DNA of 38,215 nt from an uncultured Verrucomicrobiota bacterium (GCA_949285835.1 CASEAR010000005.1:1-38215); one strand, 5' to 3'; shown: positions 10,201-17,693, numbered from the stretch's first letter. Translations and numbers: made by a program. Notes: a model not told the origin generated them from the sequence alone.

Positions 10201-12801
10201 ATCCAGAACGGCCTTGATCCCAACCGGTACGATGCCGATGAAGATCCGGACGCAGATGGATGGACTAATTATGAAGAGTATATGGCCGGAACGCTGCCCA
10301 ATGTGTCTTCCAGCTTCCCGGTGCCCAACGTTCGCTTCAACGTTCACTACAACGGCGAACAACTCACCAATATCCCGCAGGTCGTGTTCTACGGATATTC
10401 CGAGAAACATGCCGGTGAAGGGATGGGCGGCGATTATGATGCCAAGTGGATGGATTTGCCGAATATTGTCGGCGATTACTTCACAATCGACACCGCATCG
10501 CGTCAGGGACGTCTGGCGTACGGCTCCATAATGGCAGGAACCGTTACCCTTACGGGCACGATCACGGGAGCTGACGGCGTTCAGACAGAGATAACTCTAA
10601 ACGATGCGAAATTGAACGACAACACGGGTTCTTTCGCAGATGGTCTCTACATAGACTATGTAAGCGGCACCCTGATGGATCAGACTCCTGACGGCGAGTA
10701 TTCCGGAATTATATTTGTGGCGAGTTACTCGCACGGGTATACATTCCCGACGCAGCTCACTCCGCTTCAGACGCTTACGGGCGGAAAGCATCTCAGGTCC
10801 GGGTACAACAGGTTCTTCGCCTTCATTGATATTAATGGAGATCAGGAATACACAGAGGGCGAGCCGTGCGGAATCTCCACATTGAGGCCTACGCTTGTTT
10901 CGTGGAACGATTTCGATGTGGATATGTTCCTGAGCGACGATCTGTTCGCGTATCCGCGCATATCGTGGCCTGCATCGACAAACGCCGTTTCAGAGTATAC
11001 GGTATCGCTGTCTCTGGCGTCTTCTGTAAAAGCCAGCATCAAAGTTCCTGCTCCGCGCACGTTCATGCACGAAGGTGATCTGATAAATGCCGGCTTATAC
11101 GGACTCGACTTTGCCTCGACTGCGACACCGAACTTCTCCTACACTGTAAGCGACGGTACCGACATAATCAAAACAGGCGTCATAAAATGGAACCTCGGTA
11201 CAAACGCGTCCAGACGCAAGATGGTAGCAAAAGAGCCGAGCGAAGTGGTAAACGGTTCTTATGTGGAATTTGCGTGGAAGATGGATGCGCGCAATGCCGG
11301 CGCACGCATAACGATAAAGTCCAAGGATGGATCCAAGACGTATTATGATGCAATCATCCCCGTGCCGGTTCAGCATGGCACGGATGAAGATGCGGATATG
11401 TACTATACGGCAGTGCCGCAGCTCGAAGACGGCAAATCGTTCTTCTCTCTGCCGGACGGGGATTACACATATACGATAAAGGAAAATGTGCCCGGCTCGG
11501 CTGTAACGCCTCAATCGGTCACAGGAACGTTTACCGTGCAGAATGACGGCAGTGCCCGCGACACGTATTCGATTTCCGGCGTCATTGAATACTATGGAAA
11601 AGTCAACAATGAAAAGGTTACTGAGGCTCTTCACACCTTCAATGGTACGGAAACCACCGTCACAGGAACGGTTTCGCTGCCTGCAGAAATGATTCCGGGA
11701 ACGGTGACGTTCAGAATAATTGACGGGCTTGGCTTCACTGTTGACTCTGCCAGAGACAGCGGAGCGGATGGTATCCTGTATCCTGACTCGGGCATTCTGA
11801 CATCTGGAGAGATAAATTATAAGACAGGCGACTACAAACTGTCTTATTCGGTACCTCCTGCAGCCGGAAACAAGCTTCAGCTGGTCTACAAAGACTTCAG
11901 CGTACAGATAGTCATTGAGGCGTTTAAACTTTCTGATAACGCTGAAAGCGGCACGACGGCCAACGGTTCTATAGTGTCCAGGACTGTTCAGTACAACAAG
12001 GGAGCCTACAGCATCAGTGGCCTGAAAGCGGGAAGGTACTCTGTTCGTGCGTTCATCGATTCCAACGGAAACGGCAAATGCGATGATTGGGAGTCGTCCG
12101 GGTTTGCGGTGTCTGCGGCGAAGAACTACAGTCCGACGTACTATACGAAATACGGAGCGTTTGATGTTCCGTCCAGCGTGGTTGGAGCGGATATCGTGAT
12201 CTTTGACAAAGATACAGACAACGACCTGCTGCCGGATGCCTGGGAGTACGCCAACTTCGGCAGTCTAGATGAATCCGGCCGCACGTACCGCGATGGCGTT
12301 TACATTTGGCAGGAGTATGCCGATGGCGCGCTCGATTCCGATCCGAACAGAGTCGATACGGACAACGACGGGTTGTCGGATGCCGTCGAAATCAACACGA
12401 CGCATACCGATACGCACAATCCGGATTCGGATGGCGACGGAGTGGGAGACCTCGAGGAATTCCTCTCAGGAAGCGATCCTAATGATCCGAATTACTGCAA
12501 GCGCTATGTCACGCTCGGAGTCGAGTTTGACGAAGACGGCAATCCGTATGTTGACTGCCCGTACCCACAGATGAGTGCTGGAAACACCATCACGTTCATA
12601 CTGCGTTACCAGCGCGAGCTCGGCGGGGAATGGACAGATGTGTGCGAAGCATCGGTTGCCCCGCCAATGGTGATCGGCGGCAAGATAGACGCCGGAGTCT
12701 TGAGAATGGTTCCTGAGAAAGGTACTGTGGACTGGAAGTCCGGATTCTTCAAGGTCGATGTGCAGGTTGATTACCAGAGGTTCGAGATCAGAGAGGAATA
12801 A
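4243..12801 (+). CDS. giant multidomain exoprotein: PKD, TSP3 loops, LamG
   Basis: A 2852-residue secreted protein with a signal peptide at residues 1-26 (core FLLLAGMSGTANA). In order: a unique N-terminal region; a PKD domain at about 273-361 (WSFGDG, THAYVAAGTYTAVLTVSDGDGG); about 19 TSP3-like calcium loops of the form DxDxDGxxDxWE, at about 477-1385, 1899-2005 and 2658-2730; a LamG/concanavalin-like domain at about 1416-1655 (YFDGVSA, YTVEMWFMAENPAQPG, WYHVAVTMD, GWIDEVRVWDR); and two DxNGxxxxxxE modules near 2194 and 2604 within an Ig-like stretch. PKD and LamG domains commonly bind glycans or proteins, and TSP3 loops bind calcium and rigidify long stalks. No hydrolase active site is visible, so an adhesin or surface fibre role is more likely than an enzyme. 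A hairpin follows the stop. No LPXTG, PEP-CTERM or Por sorting signal is seen at the C terminus. Confidence 0.92.
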   Translation: MRMKNRIMNVAAAFLLLAGMSGTANASLIIDEIIHRVNGGFQTSEYVYDSVGQIMQFGVRLVGFDEDVDALSVTADETGPKFYFEINGKGRWATYYRTSGTIVTFNYTITAEDFGAVTMSASSDAPIQGGTVSGLYQNSPTSESLDDFTPQYGGRGYYDYSDFNDNNDISISIPGGMTVTPSELITAEGSYYSQTITVTLTPAPSAQTTYNINYGDATGLVDGPLAKTVAANTGAFTISGIRALDNFAASTVTITESGGSANGTFTLSATNCPPVITTPVQNSTITTAVGQDVLFAGFATDPAGDKDTLTYTWSFGDGAVGTQVSNTVTHAYVAAGTYTAVLTVSDGDGGIATRTVTVNVENGNLIVVSPATSGNGLQEGLGTGTFQFTDPATTWKPGGNRFPSTEPNAVSAVAVKPVPDAGSYLFGWSSGDDADAIRGTGKILLASDSPILVDMSTDRQLSFYFSKAWSSMDNFGDIDADGLSDAWEMKWFNAGAAITMDDDDLSTLSAIQPGGIYGSGGNPDGDYLPGSSATVEVDNVVLGGSNKVRVFQYPIVPSGNWQWNGYAPDPSNPFNNLIEFRGLEELREGSSQWHRYAVSLPSVANAAERGNCPATDPFNAGSVSNRVTGVSGNDTDGDGLPDGWEYYFWTTIMYEVNTNQWVAFDNNFASYDFENHTFTNSFILDRISKEELLNMFDPAYDCLDPMADPDNDGLTNFEEYYAGTNPLHWDTDGDGLPDGWEVLNYLDPLSAVGEHGSDGNPDGDFCAEMSGTFSVEGGTSANPALDGGGYKIGSAQHAQVYMMRRDGAGPWNGASYSGFHPQVGWTEVKGLSKAFTNYDEFMLSYYYMYMNYYMLGVETEVSPQTWGTLTTNPRNNNTDGDSTPDGWELFVGVSPVNLIWPDAVDFALQPTVEPEFDGDGLFGAQAEFSSISTAAIREEDEVTDAYDAKGNLLAAGVNKICAFPNIYPDWTNKIYPTDPWNADTDGDGLMDDLEYMEIEDVNLDGSLLVNLNPTSVDSDHDMLPDFWEYSWGLQTTNDTPQSAYDSVYGMYGDPDCDGLSNYQEYLTGINRGWRGDYWIAQNHKDYTSGMISAGELIPPAYGTFSSFDMLRPLPDPEKTRQSEQSYRDYLQFLATNTGATLGDWRLVCEESDQMDVYLETVWYLYALEYDGSSTGALAPDLAKRDFPRSFGRCPYDWDPAYTINEEKYLYFFYPGAVSTNPRSFDTDGDGMDDYFEIFHGINPIWGLGNDGNTFLLTYYGTGELLQTYPYDGYKAPWTLGSPFADPDQDGYNNREESVEFYAQDSYYNSDPTPYWLTDTSYDKSHVNLYYQSGDMTVMNFGDITPSQAAWPFGFKYLEEVDSLVTYIAPKYLFAFETNEGFDTDNDNISDREENTTTDLRGVSDMLDHSDPSSRKAMYFDGVSAACRTRVPYFHDKWSLTSYTVEMWFMAENPAQPGKYQTLIERPVVSEIDDQTGLEKTEIRRTFRLQITPDGTLRGEVQNDAAATFTTETAIENGKISPNAWYHVAVTMDSVKNEYSIYLNGSLIQRVKCGLKPCTGYFPGLQDVEEDTEEDTIVQTDVFSFSPAPIVIGASDNNPGGVIGGAPMYSDNVTLLPPSEPVLYNFYQGWIDEVRVWDRVRTQSEIQTDMYKKYTPDDVWAVNHKRFAWEQENWILATALSDFPQKLLYHYSFDNIPAVVADPNRDPSVQPIPSDVEPFPSGINERLGAPDADYVIPWWAESRLRSNIYDTYLGYIPWAENTAAHLPQFPPLTIKRVLPVYDKGYNVIGYRKRESADWLAEVGGTVGESSDEDEAGNTNIVLSADLVPNSQSPYSQIYWPGIERKHDISPDIPFVNMYSTHNYELVPVFSDLLPLNGARTDIDVDLWDGNGPGYETSSIDSDGDGIPDWYEIMYGLDPYSAEGVNGAYGDYDGDGLDNYSEYLAGTAANSSDTDGDGVCDYFERDDNKSLTYGELYDDGDGMPSEWEIQNGLDPNRYDADEDPDADGWTNYEEYMAGTLPNVSSSFPVPNVRFNVHYNGEQLTNIPQVVFYGYSEKHAGEGMGGDYDAKWMDLPNIVGDYFTIDTASRQGRLAYGSIMAGTVTLTGTITGADGVQTEITLNDAKLNDNTGSFADGLYIDYVSGTLMDQTPDGEYSGIIFVASYSHGYTFPTQLTPLQTLTGGKHLRSGYNRFFAFIDINGDQEYTEGEPCGISTLRPTLVSWNDFDVDMFLSDDLFAYPRISWPASTNAVSEYTVSLSLASSVKASIKVPAPRTFMHEGDLINAGLYGLDFASTATPNFSYTVSDGTDIIKTGVIKWNLGTNASRRKMVAKEPSEVVNGSYVEFAWKMDARNAGARITIKSKDGSKTYYDAIIPVPVQHGTDEDADMYYTAVPQLEDGKSFFSLPDGDYTYTIKENVPGSAVTPQSVTGTFTVQNDGSARDTYSISGVIEYYGKVNNEKVTEALHTFNGTETTVTGTVSLPAEMIPGTVTFRIIDGLGFTVDSARDSGADGILYPDSGILTSGEINYKTGDYKLSYSVPPAAGNKLQLVYKDFSVQIVIEAFKLSDNAESGTTANGSIVSRTVQYNKGAYSISGLKAGRYSVRAFIDSNGNGKCDDWESSGFAVSAAKNYSPTYYTKYGAFDVPSSVVGADIVIFDKDTDNDLLPDAWEYANFGSLDESGRTYRDGVYIWQEYADGALDSDPNRVDTDNDGLSDAVEINTTHTDTHNPDSDGDGVGDLEEFLSGSDPNDPNYCKRYVTLGVEFDEDGNPYVDCPYPQMSAGNTITFILRYQRELGGEWTDVCEASVAPPMVIGGKIDAGVLRMVPEKGTVDWKSGFFKVDVQVDYQRFEIREE

Positions 12802-12811
12802 AACATTGAAA

Positions 12812-12844
12812 GAATCCGCCGGTGTTTGCCGCGCCGGCGGATTC
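12812..12844 (+). terminator. 11-bp GC-rich hairpin after the giant exoprotein gene
   Basis: The arms GAATCCGCCGG (12812-12822) and CCGGCGGATTC (12834-12844) are perfect complements around an 11-base loop, 10 bases after the stop codon. There is no T-run after it, so it may be an mRNA 3'-end stabiliser or a weak terminator. Confidence 0.55.
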
Positions 12845-12858
12845 CTTGAAAGTTCCTG

Positions 12859-12886
12859 TTGATTAAACGAAAACAATCAATATAAT
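12859..12886 (+). promoter_or_regulatory. sigma70-type promoter of the lipoprotein gene
   Basis: TTGATT at 12859-12864 and a perfect TATAAT at 12881-12886 are separated by 16 bases. They lie just after the hairpin and about 35 bases before the lipoprotein start. The position between a terminator-like hairpin and a start codon with a good ribosome site supports a separate transcription unit. Confidence 0.65.
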
Positions 12887-12920
12887 ATAGTGGCAATTTT
12901 TAACTGAATTGGAGTATCAG

Positions 12921-13718
12921 ATGCGCGGACAAGTTTTGACCTTTTCTATTGCAGCGGCTCTTGCCGCAGTTTTCGCAGGTTGTGAGTGGACTTCTTCCAG
13001 CGGCGACGCCACATGGAGCGGCAATTTCGGCGAGGCCGGAGATCTTGTTGATCAGATGGATTTCTCCGGGACGTACAGAAATGCCGCCAGAGGAGGATGC
13101 GCAATAGTCACGAAAGCCGAGTCTTCAACAAGCTCCGACACAGTAGTTTCGGAGGGATATTACGACGAATTTTCCGGATACTCCGCTTCGCGTACAAGCT
13201 ACGCGGATCAGTTGAAATATCCGCCGAGGGATCAGGTCGCCGTTATGTATACCCCTGATTACACCTACTACGCCGAAGGCAATCAGTTTGTCTGTTCGGC
13301 AGGAAGCAGCGGCGGAAGCGGATCGCTCAACAGTCAGGGCGGATGGACGCTCCATGTTCCTTCCCCTGTAAACAGCGGAACGATCAGAATTTTCTATACG
13401 CCTGATACTGAATCGTCCACAGGCGCAGGTTCTTCTTCCACGTCTATAGAGGCTATAACAGTCAGTCAGAGCGGCGCGTCTCTGGTATTCCGCGCTTCCA
13501 ATGGCGTTACCATGAACGGTACGATTACGATGGTCAACGTCTATTCCAACGACACATCGATCACCTTCAACGCACAGTTCAATGCGTCTGGTTCCGATAA
13601 TTCGTTCGTCGGTACGCTTGACGACCGCTCCGGGTACAAGAAGCTTAATGGAACATGGACGTCCGGAAGCACTATCTACGACGTTTCCGGAACGACGGAA
13701 GACTCGACGTCGAATTGA
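12921..13718 (+). CDS. Ser/Thr/Gly-rich lipoprotein
   Basis: The ATG at 12921 has GGAG 6 bases upstream and starts a lipoprotein signal (ILTF-type core, AAALAAVFAGC) with the lipidated Cys at residue 21. The 265-residue product is rich in Ser, Thr, Gly, Tyr and Asn and looks all-beta, with tandem short strands such as SLVFRASNGVTMNGTITMV. No conserved enzymatic family is recognised. It should be anchored in the outer or inner membrane facing the periplasm or exterior. It has its own promoter and is followed by a strong intrinsic terminator, so it is likely monocistronic. It sits beside the surface-protein cluster, suggesting an envelope role, but nothing more specific can be said. Confidence 0.85.
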   Translation: MRGQVLTFSIAAALAAVFAGCEWTSSSGDATWSGNFGEAGDLVDQMDFSGTYRNAARGGCAIVTKAESSTSSDTVVSEGYYDEFSGYSASRTSYADQLKYPPRDQVAVMYTPDYTYYAEGNQFVCSAGSSGGSGSLNSQGGWTLHVPSPVNSGTIRIFYTPDTESSTGAGSSSTSIEAITVSQSGASLVFRASNGVTMNGTITMVNVYSNDTSITFNAQFNASGSDNSFVGTLDDRSGYKKLNGTWTSGSTIYDVSGTTEDSTSN

Positions 13719-13762
13719 TCTGTTAAAAGCGGACGAAAGCGAAAGAAGCTGACGTGTTTGAA

Positions 13763-13802
13763 GGGCGCGATTCCCAAAATGCGGGAGTCGCGCCCGGCTT
13801 TT
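13763..13802 (+). terminator. intrinsic terminator after the lipoprotein gene
   Basis: A 13-bp stem (GGGCGCGATTCCC at 13763-13775 with GGGAGTCGCGCCC at 13783-13795, one G-T wobble) and a 7-base loop are followed by a short T-run at 13799-13802. Its position rules out the upstream GTG at 13754 as the start of alanine racemase. Confidence 0.85.
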
Positions 13803-13813
13803 GGAATGGGGTT

Positions 13814-14941
13814 ATGGAAAACGCGATTGAAAGCAGGGTAGTGCTTGAGATAAGCAAAAGCGTCCTGAGGTCGAATTATGCGAAAATATCAAAAGCTGTT
13901 TCCCCTCTCGGCGTTATTGCGGTCTTGAAAGCGGATGCTTACGGCATGGGCATGTCCAGAATGGCGGATCTTCTCTCTGAGACCGGAGCAAGTGCGATTG
14001 CCGTGGCGGAACTTGCGGAAGCGGCCAGCGCATGCGGGCACGGCCTGCCGGTAATGATACTTGGGACGCTTCTTCCGTCTGAAGTGTCAGAAGCGGTGAA
14101 TTTGCGCCTCAGGCTGCCGCTTGCATCATTTGAGGAAGCGCAGACGATCTCCAAATGCGCCTGCAGGCAGGGGGTGGAAGCCGTATGCCATATAGCGCTG
14201 GACACAGGCATGGGGCGCGTGGGTTTTCGTGCTGACGATGCATTGGACCTTGACCGCATGATTTCGGCGTCTTCACTGCCCGGAATCAGAATAGAGGGTA
14301 TTTTTTCCCATTTCCCAATGGCTTATGCGCCGGACGACGCGGCGCTTCGCCAAATTGAACTATTTCAAAACGCCGTTGATTTGCTGAGAAGCGCGGGCAT
14401 TAACCCCAAGTGGATGCACATCGCGAACAGCGATGCCATAAACAATTTTCCGGCGGCATGCCAGGCTCCGTTTACACATGTGCGGACCGGCATAAATCTC
14501 TACGGATCGTTTGACGTAGTTGGAAAGAGGTCTCTGGACCTTAAGCCTGTGCTTACGGTAAAGGCTAAACTTGCACAGGTGAGGACACTTCCGGCCGGTG
14601 CTTCCATTGGATACGGCAGGACGTATGTATGCCAGCGCCGCATGCGTGTGGGAACCGTTGCGGCCGGTTATGCCGACGGCCTTCCGCTGGCGTTGTCCAA
14701 TCGGGGCTCGGTCATAATCCGCGGCCGGGTCTGTCCTGTTGTCGGCCGGGTCTGTATGGATTACGTAATGGTGTCGTTGGACGGAGTACCGGACGCCGCT
14801 CCGGGGGATGACGTCCTGTGCATCGGTGAAAGCGGCGGCGTTTCCGTCAGTGTGGAGGACTGGGCGATGCTTAAAGGAACGCATCCTTACGAGATACTCT
14901 GTTCGATCGGGTCCCGCGTACGGCGTGTCCTCGTCGGCTGA
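13814..14941 (+). CDS. alr: alanine racemase
   Basis: PLP-dependent interconversion of L- and D-alanine in the cytoplasm, supplying D-Ala for peptidoglycan. Counting from ATG 13814, the PLP lysine is Lys39 in AVLKADAYGMG, exactly the canonical number, and the second catalytic base is Tyr267 in SIGYGRTY (Tyr265 in the Geobacillus enzyme). Other signatures are HIANSDA, RTGINLYG, GYADGLP and CMDYVMV. The length of 375 residues is normal for the fold-type III racemase. Starting at 13814 places the gene just beyond the preceding terminator; the longer GTG frame would run through the hairpin. A GNAT gene follows 34 bases downstream with a strong ribosome site, so the two are probably co-transcribed. 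Confidence 0.95.
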   Translation: MENAIESRVVLEISKSVLRSNYAKISKAVSPLGVIAVLKADAYGMGMSRMADLLSETGASAIAVAELAEAASACGHGLPVMILGTLLPSEVSEAVNLRLRLPLASFEEAQTISKCACRQGVEAVCHIALDTGMGRVGFRADDALDLDRMISASSLPGIRIEGIFSHFPMAYAPDDAALRQIELFQNAVDLLRSAGINPKWMHIANSDAINNFPAACQAPFTHVRTGINLYGSFDVVGKRSLDLKPVLTVKAKLAQVRTLPAGASIGYGRTYVCQRRMRVGTVAAGYADGLPLALSNRGSVIIRGRVCPVVGRVCMDYVMVSLDGVPDAAPGDDVLCIGESGGVSVSVEDWAMLKGTHPYEILCSIGSRVRRVLVG

Positions 14942-14975
14942 CGCCGGTGATTGCACGCGCAAGGAGGCTTATCAG

Positions 14976-15455
14976 ATGGAAATCAGAGATTATACATTCG
15001 CGGATTTGCCGGAAATGACAGAAATCTGGAACTCTGTCATAAAAAAAGGCAATGCGTTTCCGGCGCAGGATGAGTTTACCGGAGAGCAGGCGGCAAATTT
15101 GTTCGCTGCGCAGTCAGCCTGCAGAGTGGCGGTAGAGGAAGACCGGGTAAAAGGCGTTTATATTGTACATCCGGTGAACGATGGAAGATGCGGGCACATA
15201 GCAAATGCGTCATACGCTGTGGCAGAGTCCGCACGCTGCCGCGGCATAGGACGGGCACTGGTTGAGGATTCGATTGCGGCTGCGCGTTCCATCGGGTTTA
15301 CGGGAATGCAGTATAATGCGGTCGTGTCGGTGAATGCCGCGGCTATTAAACTGTACGAAGACATAGGTTTTGTCAGGATCGGGAGGATTCCCGGCGGGTA
15401 CCGGATGCTCGACGGTTCTTTTTCTGATACGTTTATATACCTGCTGAAATTCTGA
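14976..15455 (+). CDS. GNAT-family N-acetyltransferase
   Basis: The ATG at 14976 is preceded by AAGGAGG at 14961-14967 with 8-base spacing. The open frame extends upstream into alr but that extension is shadow sequence. The 159-residue product has the GNAT fold: acetyl-CoA motif A is ARCRGIGRALVEDSI at about residues 86-100, and motif B includes NAAAIKLYEDIGFVRIGRIPGG. It transfers an acetyl group from acetyl-CoA to an amine. The overall form, including the IPGGYR end, resembles the small-molecule (amino acid, phosphinothricin-type) acetyltransferases rather than ribosomal-protein acetyltransferases. Substrate is not identifiable. It is downstream of alr and followed by a hairpin with a T-run, so it probably ends the unit. 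Confidence 0.88.
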   Translation: MEIRDYTFADLPEMTEIWNSVIKKGNAFPAQDEFTGEQAANLFAAQSACRVAVEEDRVKGVYIVHPVNDGRCGHIANASYAVAESARCRGIGRALVEDSIAAARSIGFTGMQYNAVVSVNAAAIKLYEDIGFVRIGRIPGGYRMLDGSFSDTFIYLLKF

Positions 15456-15516
15456 CGGCGGAGCCCTGGCTGAAACCGTTCGGAAGAAGCGGTCATTAAA
15501 TGAAAACCTGTCAGGT

Positions 15517-15548
15517 GAACGGCGCTTCTTCTACGCCGCCGTTCTTTT
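15517..15548 (+). terminator. probable intrinsic terminator after the GNAT gene
   Basis: GAACGGCG at 15517-15524 pairs with CGCCGTTC at 15537-15544 and is followed by TTTT at 15545-15548. An upstream GAAGAAGC at 15483-15490 could pair with GCTTCTTC at 15524-15531 as an alternative fold, giving two mutually exclusive structures. Confidence 0.6.
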
Positions 15549-15747
15549 CGATCAGGCTTTGGTCGCTGCCGTATTTTCCGGGCTGAGACCGGGGAGGTAT
15601 TTTTTCCCGAAAATATGAAAACTTGAGGATACGCAGTTTCCACTTACTGTGCGGTTTTCATTTACACGGCAGGCCTGGTCTTTTAAAGAGCACGCAACAC
15701 GCTTCCGGATGGATGGGTGCGGGAGAAGGATGCTGCCGTTTTTATCG

Positions 15748-15793
15748 TTTTTTGCGCTCAACCGGGTATTCCGCTGCATATTGGACTTTTCCG
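15748..15793 (+). repeat. shared 46-base upstream element, copy A
   Basis: This copy aligns without gaps to 27834-27879, with 37 of 46 positions identical by my count. It begins TTTTTTGC, contains CGGGT and TGCATATTGGA, and ends TTTTCCG. The next 23 bases lead to a TTGATT -35-like box, the same arrangement as in copy B. Function is unknown; it could be an upstream activator site or a small dispersed repeat. Confidence 0.75.
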
Positions 15794-15816
15794 GCAAAAT
15801 TACCGATAAAAAACAG

Positions 15817-15846
15817 TTGATTAAAACTGTACGTGTATACTACTAT
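15817..15846 (+). promoter_or_regulatory. candidate promoter with an overlapping palindrome
   Basis: TTGATT at 15817-15822 and TACTAT at 15841-15846 have an 18-base spacer; TATACT at 15836 is a poorer-spaced alternative -10. The inverted repeat ACAGTT-N6-AACTGT at 15813-15830 overlaps the -35 box and could be an operator. It lies 31 bases before the beta-helix start. Confidence 0.5.
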
Positions 15847-15876
15847 TTTGAAAATCGTGCCGGAGGAATATTGATT

Positions 15877-17667
15877 ATGAAGAACATAACAATTTTGCTT
15901 ATGTGTTCGCTGATGTACAGAGCGTGGACGGTGGAAACGACGTGGAATGGCGCGGGCGGAGATAATCTTTGGATGACGGCGGGAAACTGGGAAAGCGGCG
16001 TTGTTCCGGGGGTAAATGATATCGTGAGGTTCGCCGCCGGGGGAAGTCCGCAGTCGCCGGTATTGCTGAGTGACGCGGTCGTTACAAATGGTCTTGTTCA
16101 GTTCGGCGTACAAGCCGGAAACGAGGTATATGCAGCAGTTTCCAACGCTGTGCTGCGTTCCTCCAATTCTGCCGGGGGCAACACGTTTCGTTATATAGGG
16201 CAAAACGGGTTTGGCAGACTGTCAGTTTTTGACGGCGGAATATTTTCTTCATATTGGGACATTTCAATTGGTGCGGCGGACGGGGCCCACGGAGAGGTTG
16301 TCGTGGACGGTGGAATACTGGATACGGACCGTGGGATTATCGCAGGCGGCGCCGGCGCGTATGGCGAAATTTACCTTAAAAACGGTTCTGTCAGAACGTC
16401 AAACAACATAACATTGGGAAATGAGGTTAACGGCACGGGAACGCTGTATGTCGCCGGAGGAGAAATAAAGCCGGATAACGGCACAATATATGTCGGCGGA
16501 TCCGGGTGCGGAAAGTTCGTAAGCACCGGCGGGAACTGTCATTTCGGCACAGCCGCCATGTATATCGGGGATAAAACAAATTCCTGCGGAACCATGGTGA
16601 TAGACGGCGGAACAGTGCGCAGTGAGAGGCGCGTGACGGTGGGAAATTTTGGAGAAGCACGCATAGAGTTAAAAAGCGGGGAATTCAGATTCGGGAGTGT
16701 AAACGGGGATTATATGGAGGTAGGCGCGCAGGTGTCCGGAAGCGGCACAATCATTTTTTCGGGCGGAAAACTTGTCGGGCATAATAATATGGGCGCGCAT
16801 CTTCGGATTGGTGCGGAGGGATGCGGAAAATTTTATATCGGTCCGGGGGCGGATGCGGAAAGGATCCGCGATATTACCGTGGGAGTTAACGGATCGGGGG
16901 AATTAATACTGGACGGAGCCCTGCTTGTCTGCACGCAGGCTGTAACAACGATAACAGTCCGCGGATCTGAAACAGCTTCCGGAATATTAAGGGGACATGG
17001 GAAAGTTGTAAGCAAGGGAGTAATAAACAACAACGGGATTGTGGCTGCGGACGGAAACGGATGCGGAGAAGCACTGGATCTTGAAGACATAACGGGTGGG
17101 CTTTCGGTAGCGGACAGCAACAATCCGTACCGCGGCACGCTGGCGAACAGCGGGACAAACGGCTGGTATGCGGTTAATACCGGAGTTCTGCTTATGCCGC
17201 AGCGTTATCTCCGAAACAAGTTCGGCGAACCGAAGTATACGCGGGGAGAGCCTTTGCTGATAAATCTCGGATCCGGCGAAGATTATCCTCTTTCTCCCGT
17301 GAACAGCGTACGCGTGACGTACACAAACGGACTGGAAGAAGCATTTATCGGGATGCGGATTTATGCGGCGGACAGGTTTGAAGCGCCGCCGGGGGGCGAA
17401 ATTGTCGGCGCATGGGAGGTTGTATACAGGGATTCCGGCAAGGAACCGGTTTCCGGAAATTATGTGCAGGAATTTCGATTTGATCATGGTGCATCCGGAA
17501 AGAAAGATACGAAGCTGTACCGTCTGGATTCCGGACGCTGGAGCGCGGTAAATACAGATTCGTCCCGTCTGGATGAGTATGTGCTTGCTACGCGCAGCGC
17601 AGAACCTGTGGGCTGTGTGTATGCGGCTGTTTGTTTTGAACGAGCTTCTCTCATGATTGTGCGCTGA
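15877..17667 (+). CDS. secreted beta-helix repeat protein
   Basis: The ATG at 15877 has GGAGG 10 bases upstream and starts a signal peptide (MKNITILLMCSLMYRAWTVE). The 596-residue protein opens with TTWNGAGGDNLWMTAGNWESG, the typical entry motif of autotransporter-strand-loop (PEP-CTERM-style) proteins. It then carries many short Gly-rich rungs of the type VDGGILDTD..IIAGG.GAYGEIYLKNGS and LYVAGGEI..D.GTIYVGGSGCGKF, which predict a right-handed parallel beta-helix over about residues 60-400. The last 200 residues form a separate beta-rich module. No catalytic residues are identifiable; such proteins are often surface or extracellular scaffolds, and some are polysaccharide lyases. It shares a strand and a 26-base gap with the glycoside hydrolase downstream. 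Its upstream region carries the shared 46-base element. Confidence 0.87.
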   Translation: MKNITILLMCSLMYRAWTVETTWNGAGGDNLWMTAGNWESGVVPGVNDIVRFAAGGSPQSPVLLSDAVVTNGLVQFGVQAGNEVYAAVSNAVLRSSNSAGGNTFRYIGQNGFGRLSVFDGGIFSSYWDISIGAADGAHGEVVVDGGILDTDRGIIAGGAGAYGEIYLKNGSVRTSNNITLGNEVNGTGTLYVAGGEIKPDNGTIYVGGSGCGKFVSTGGNCHFGTAAMYIGDKTNSCGTMVIDGGTVRSERRVTVGNFGEARIELKSGEFRFGSVNGDYMEVGAQVSGSGTIIFSGGKLVGHNNMGAHLRIGAEGCGKFYIGPGADAERIRDITVGVNGSGELILDGALLVCTQAVTTITVRGSETASGILRGHGKVVSKGVINNNGIVAADGNGCGEALDLEDITGGLSVADSNNPYRGTLANSGTNGWYAVNTGVLLMPQRYLRNKFGEPKYTRGEPLLINLGSGEDYPLSPVNSVRVTYTNGLEEAFIGMRIYAADRFEAPPGGEIVGAWEVVYRDSGKEPVSGNYVQEFRFDHGASGKKDTKLYRLDSGRWSAVNTDSSRLDEYVLATRSAEPVGCVYAAVCFERASLMIVR

Positions 17668-17693
17668 ATTACAAAAAATGCGGAAATCAACAT

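Larger units (their letters stand above)
15456..15876 (+). other. 421-base intergenic region: terminator, shared element, promoter
   Basis: No gene is supported here. The stretch holds the GNAT terminator, the 46-base element also found before citrate synthase, and a promoter for the beta-helix gene. The ORF that opens at 15649 is only the upstream extension of the beta-helix gene and lacks a ribosome site. Confidence 0.7.

Noticed and set aside
4243..12801. D-rich repeats of the giant protein as DNA tandem repeats
   Set aside because: The loops recur at protein level with varied spacing and codons; I see no tandem DNA repeat or slippage signature.
13754..13813. GTG start for alanine racemase at 13754
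   Set aside because: It lies within the terminator region of the preceding lipoprotein gene and would shift the PLP lysine from the canonical position 39.
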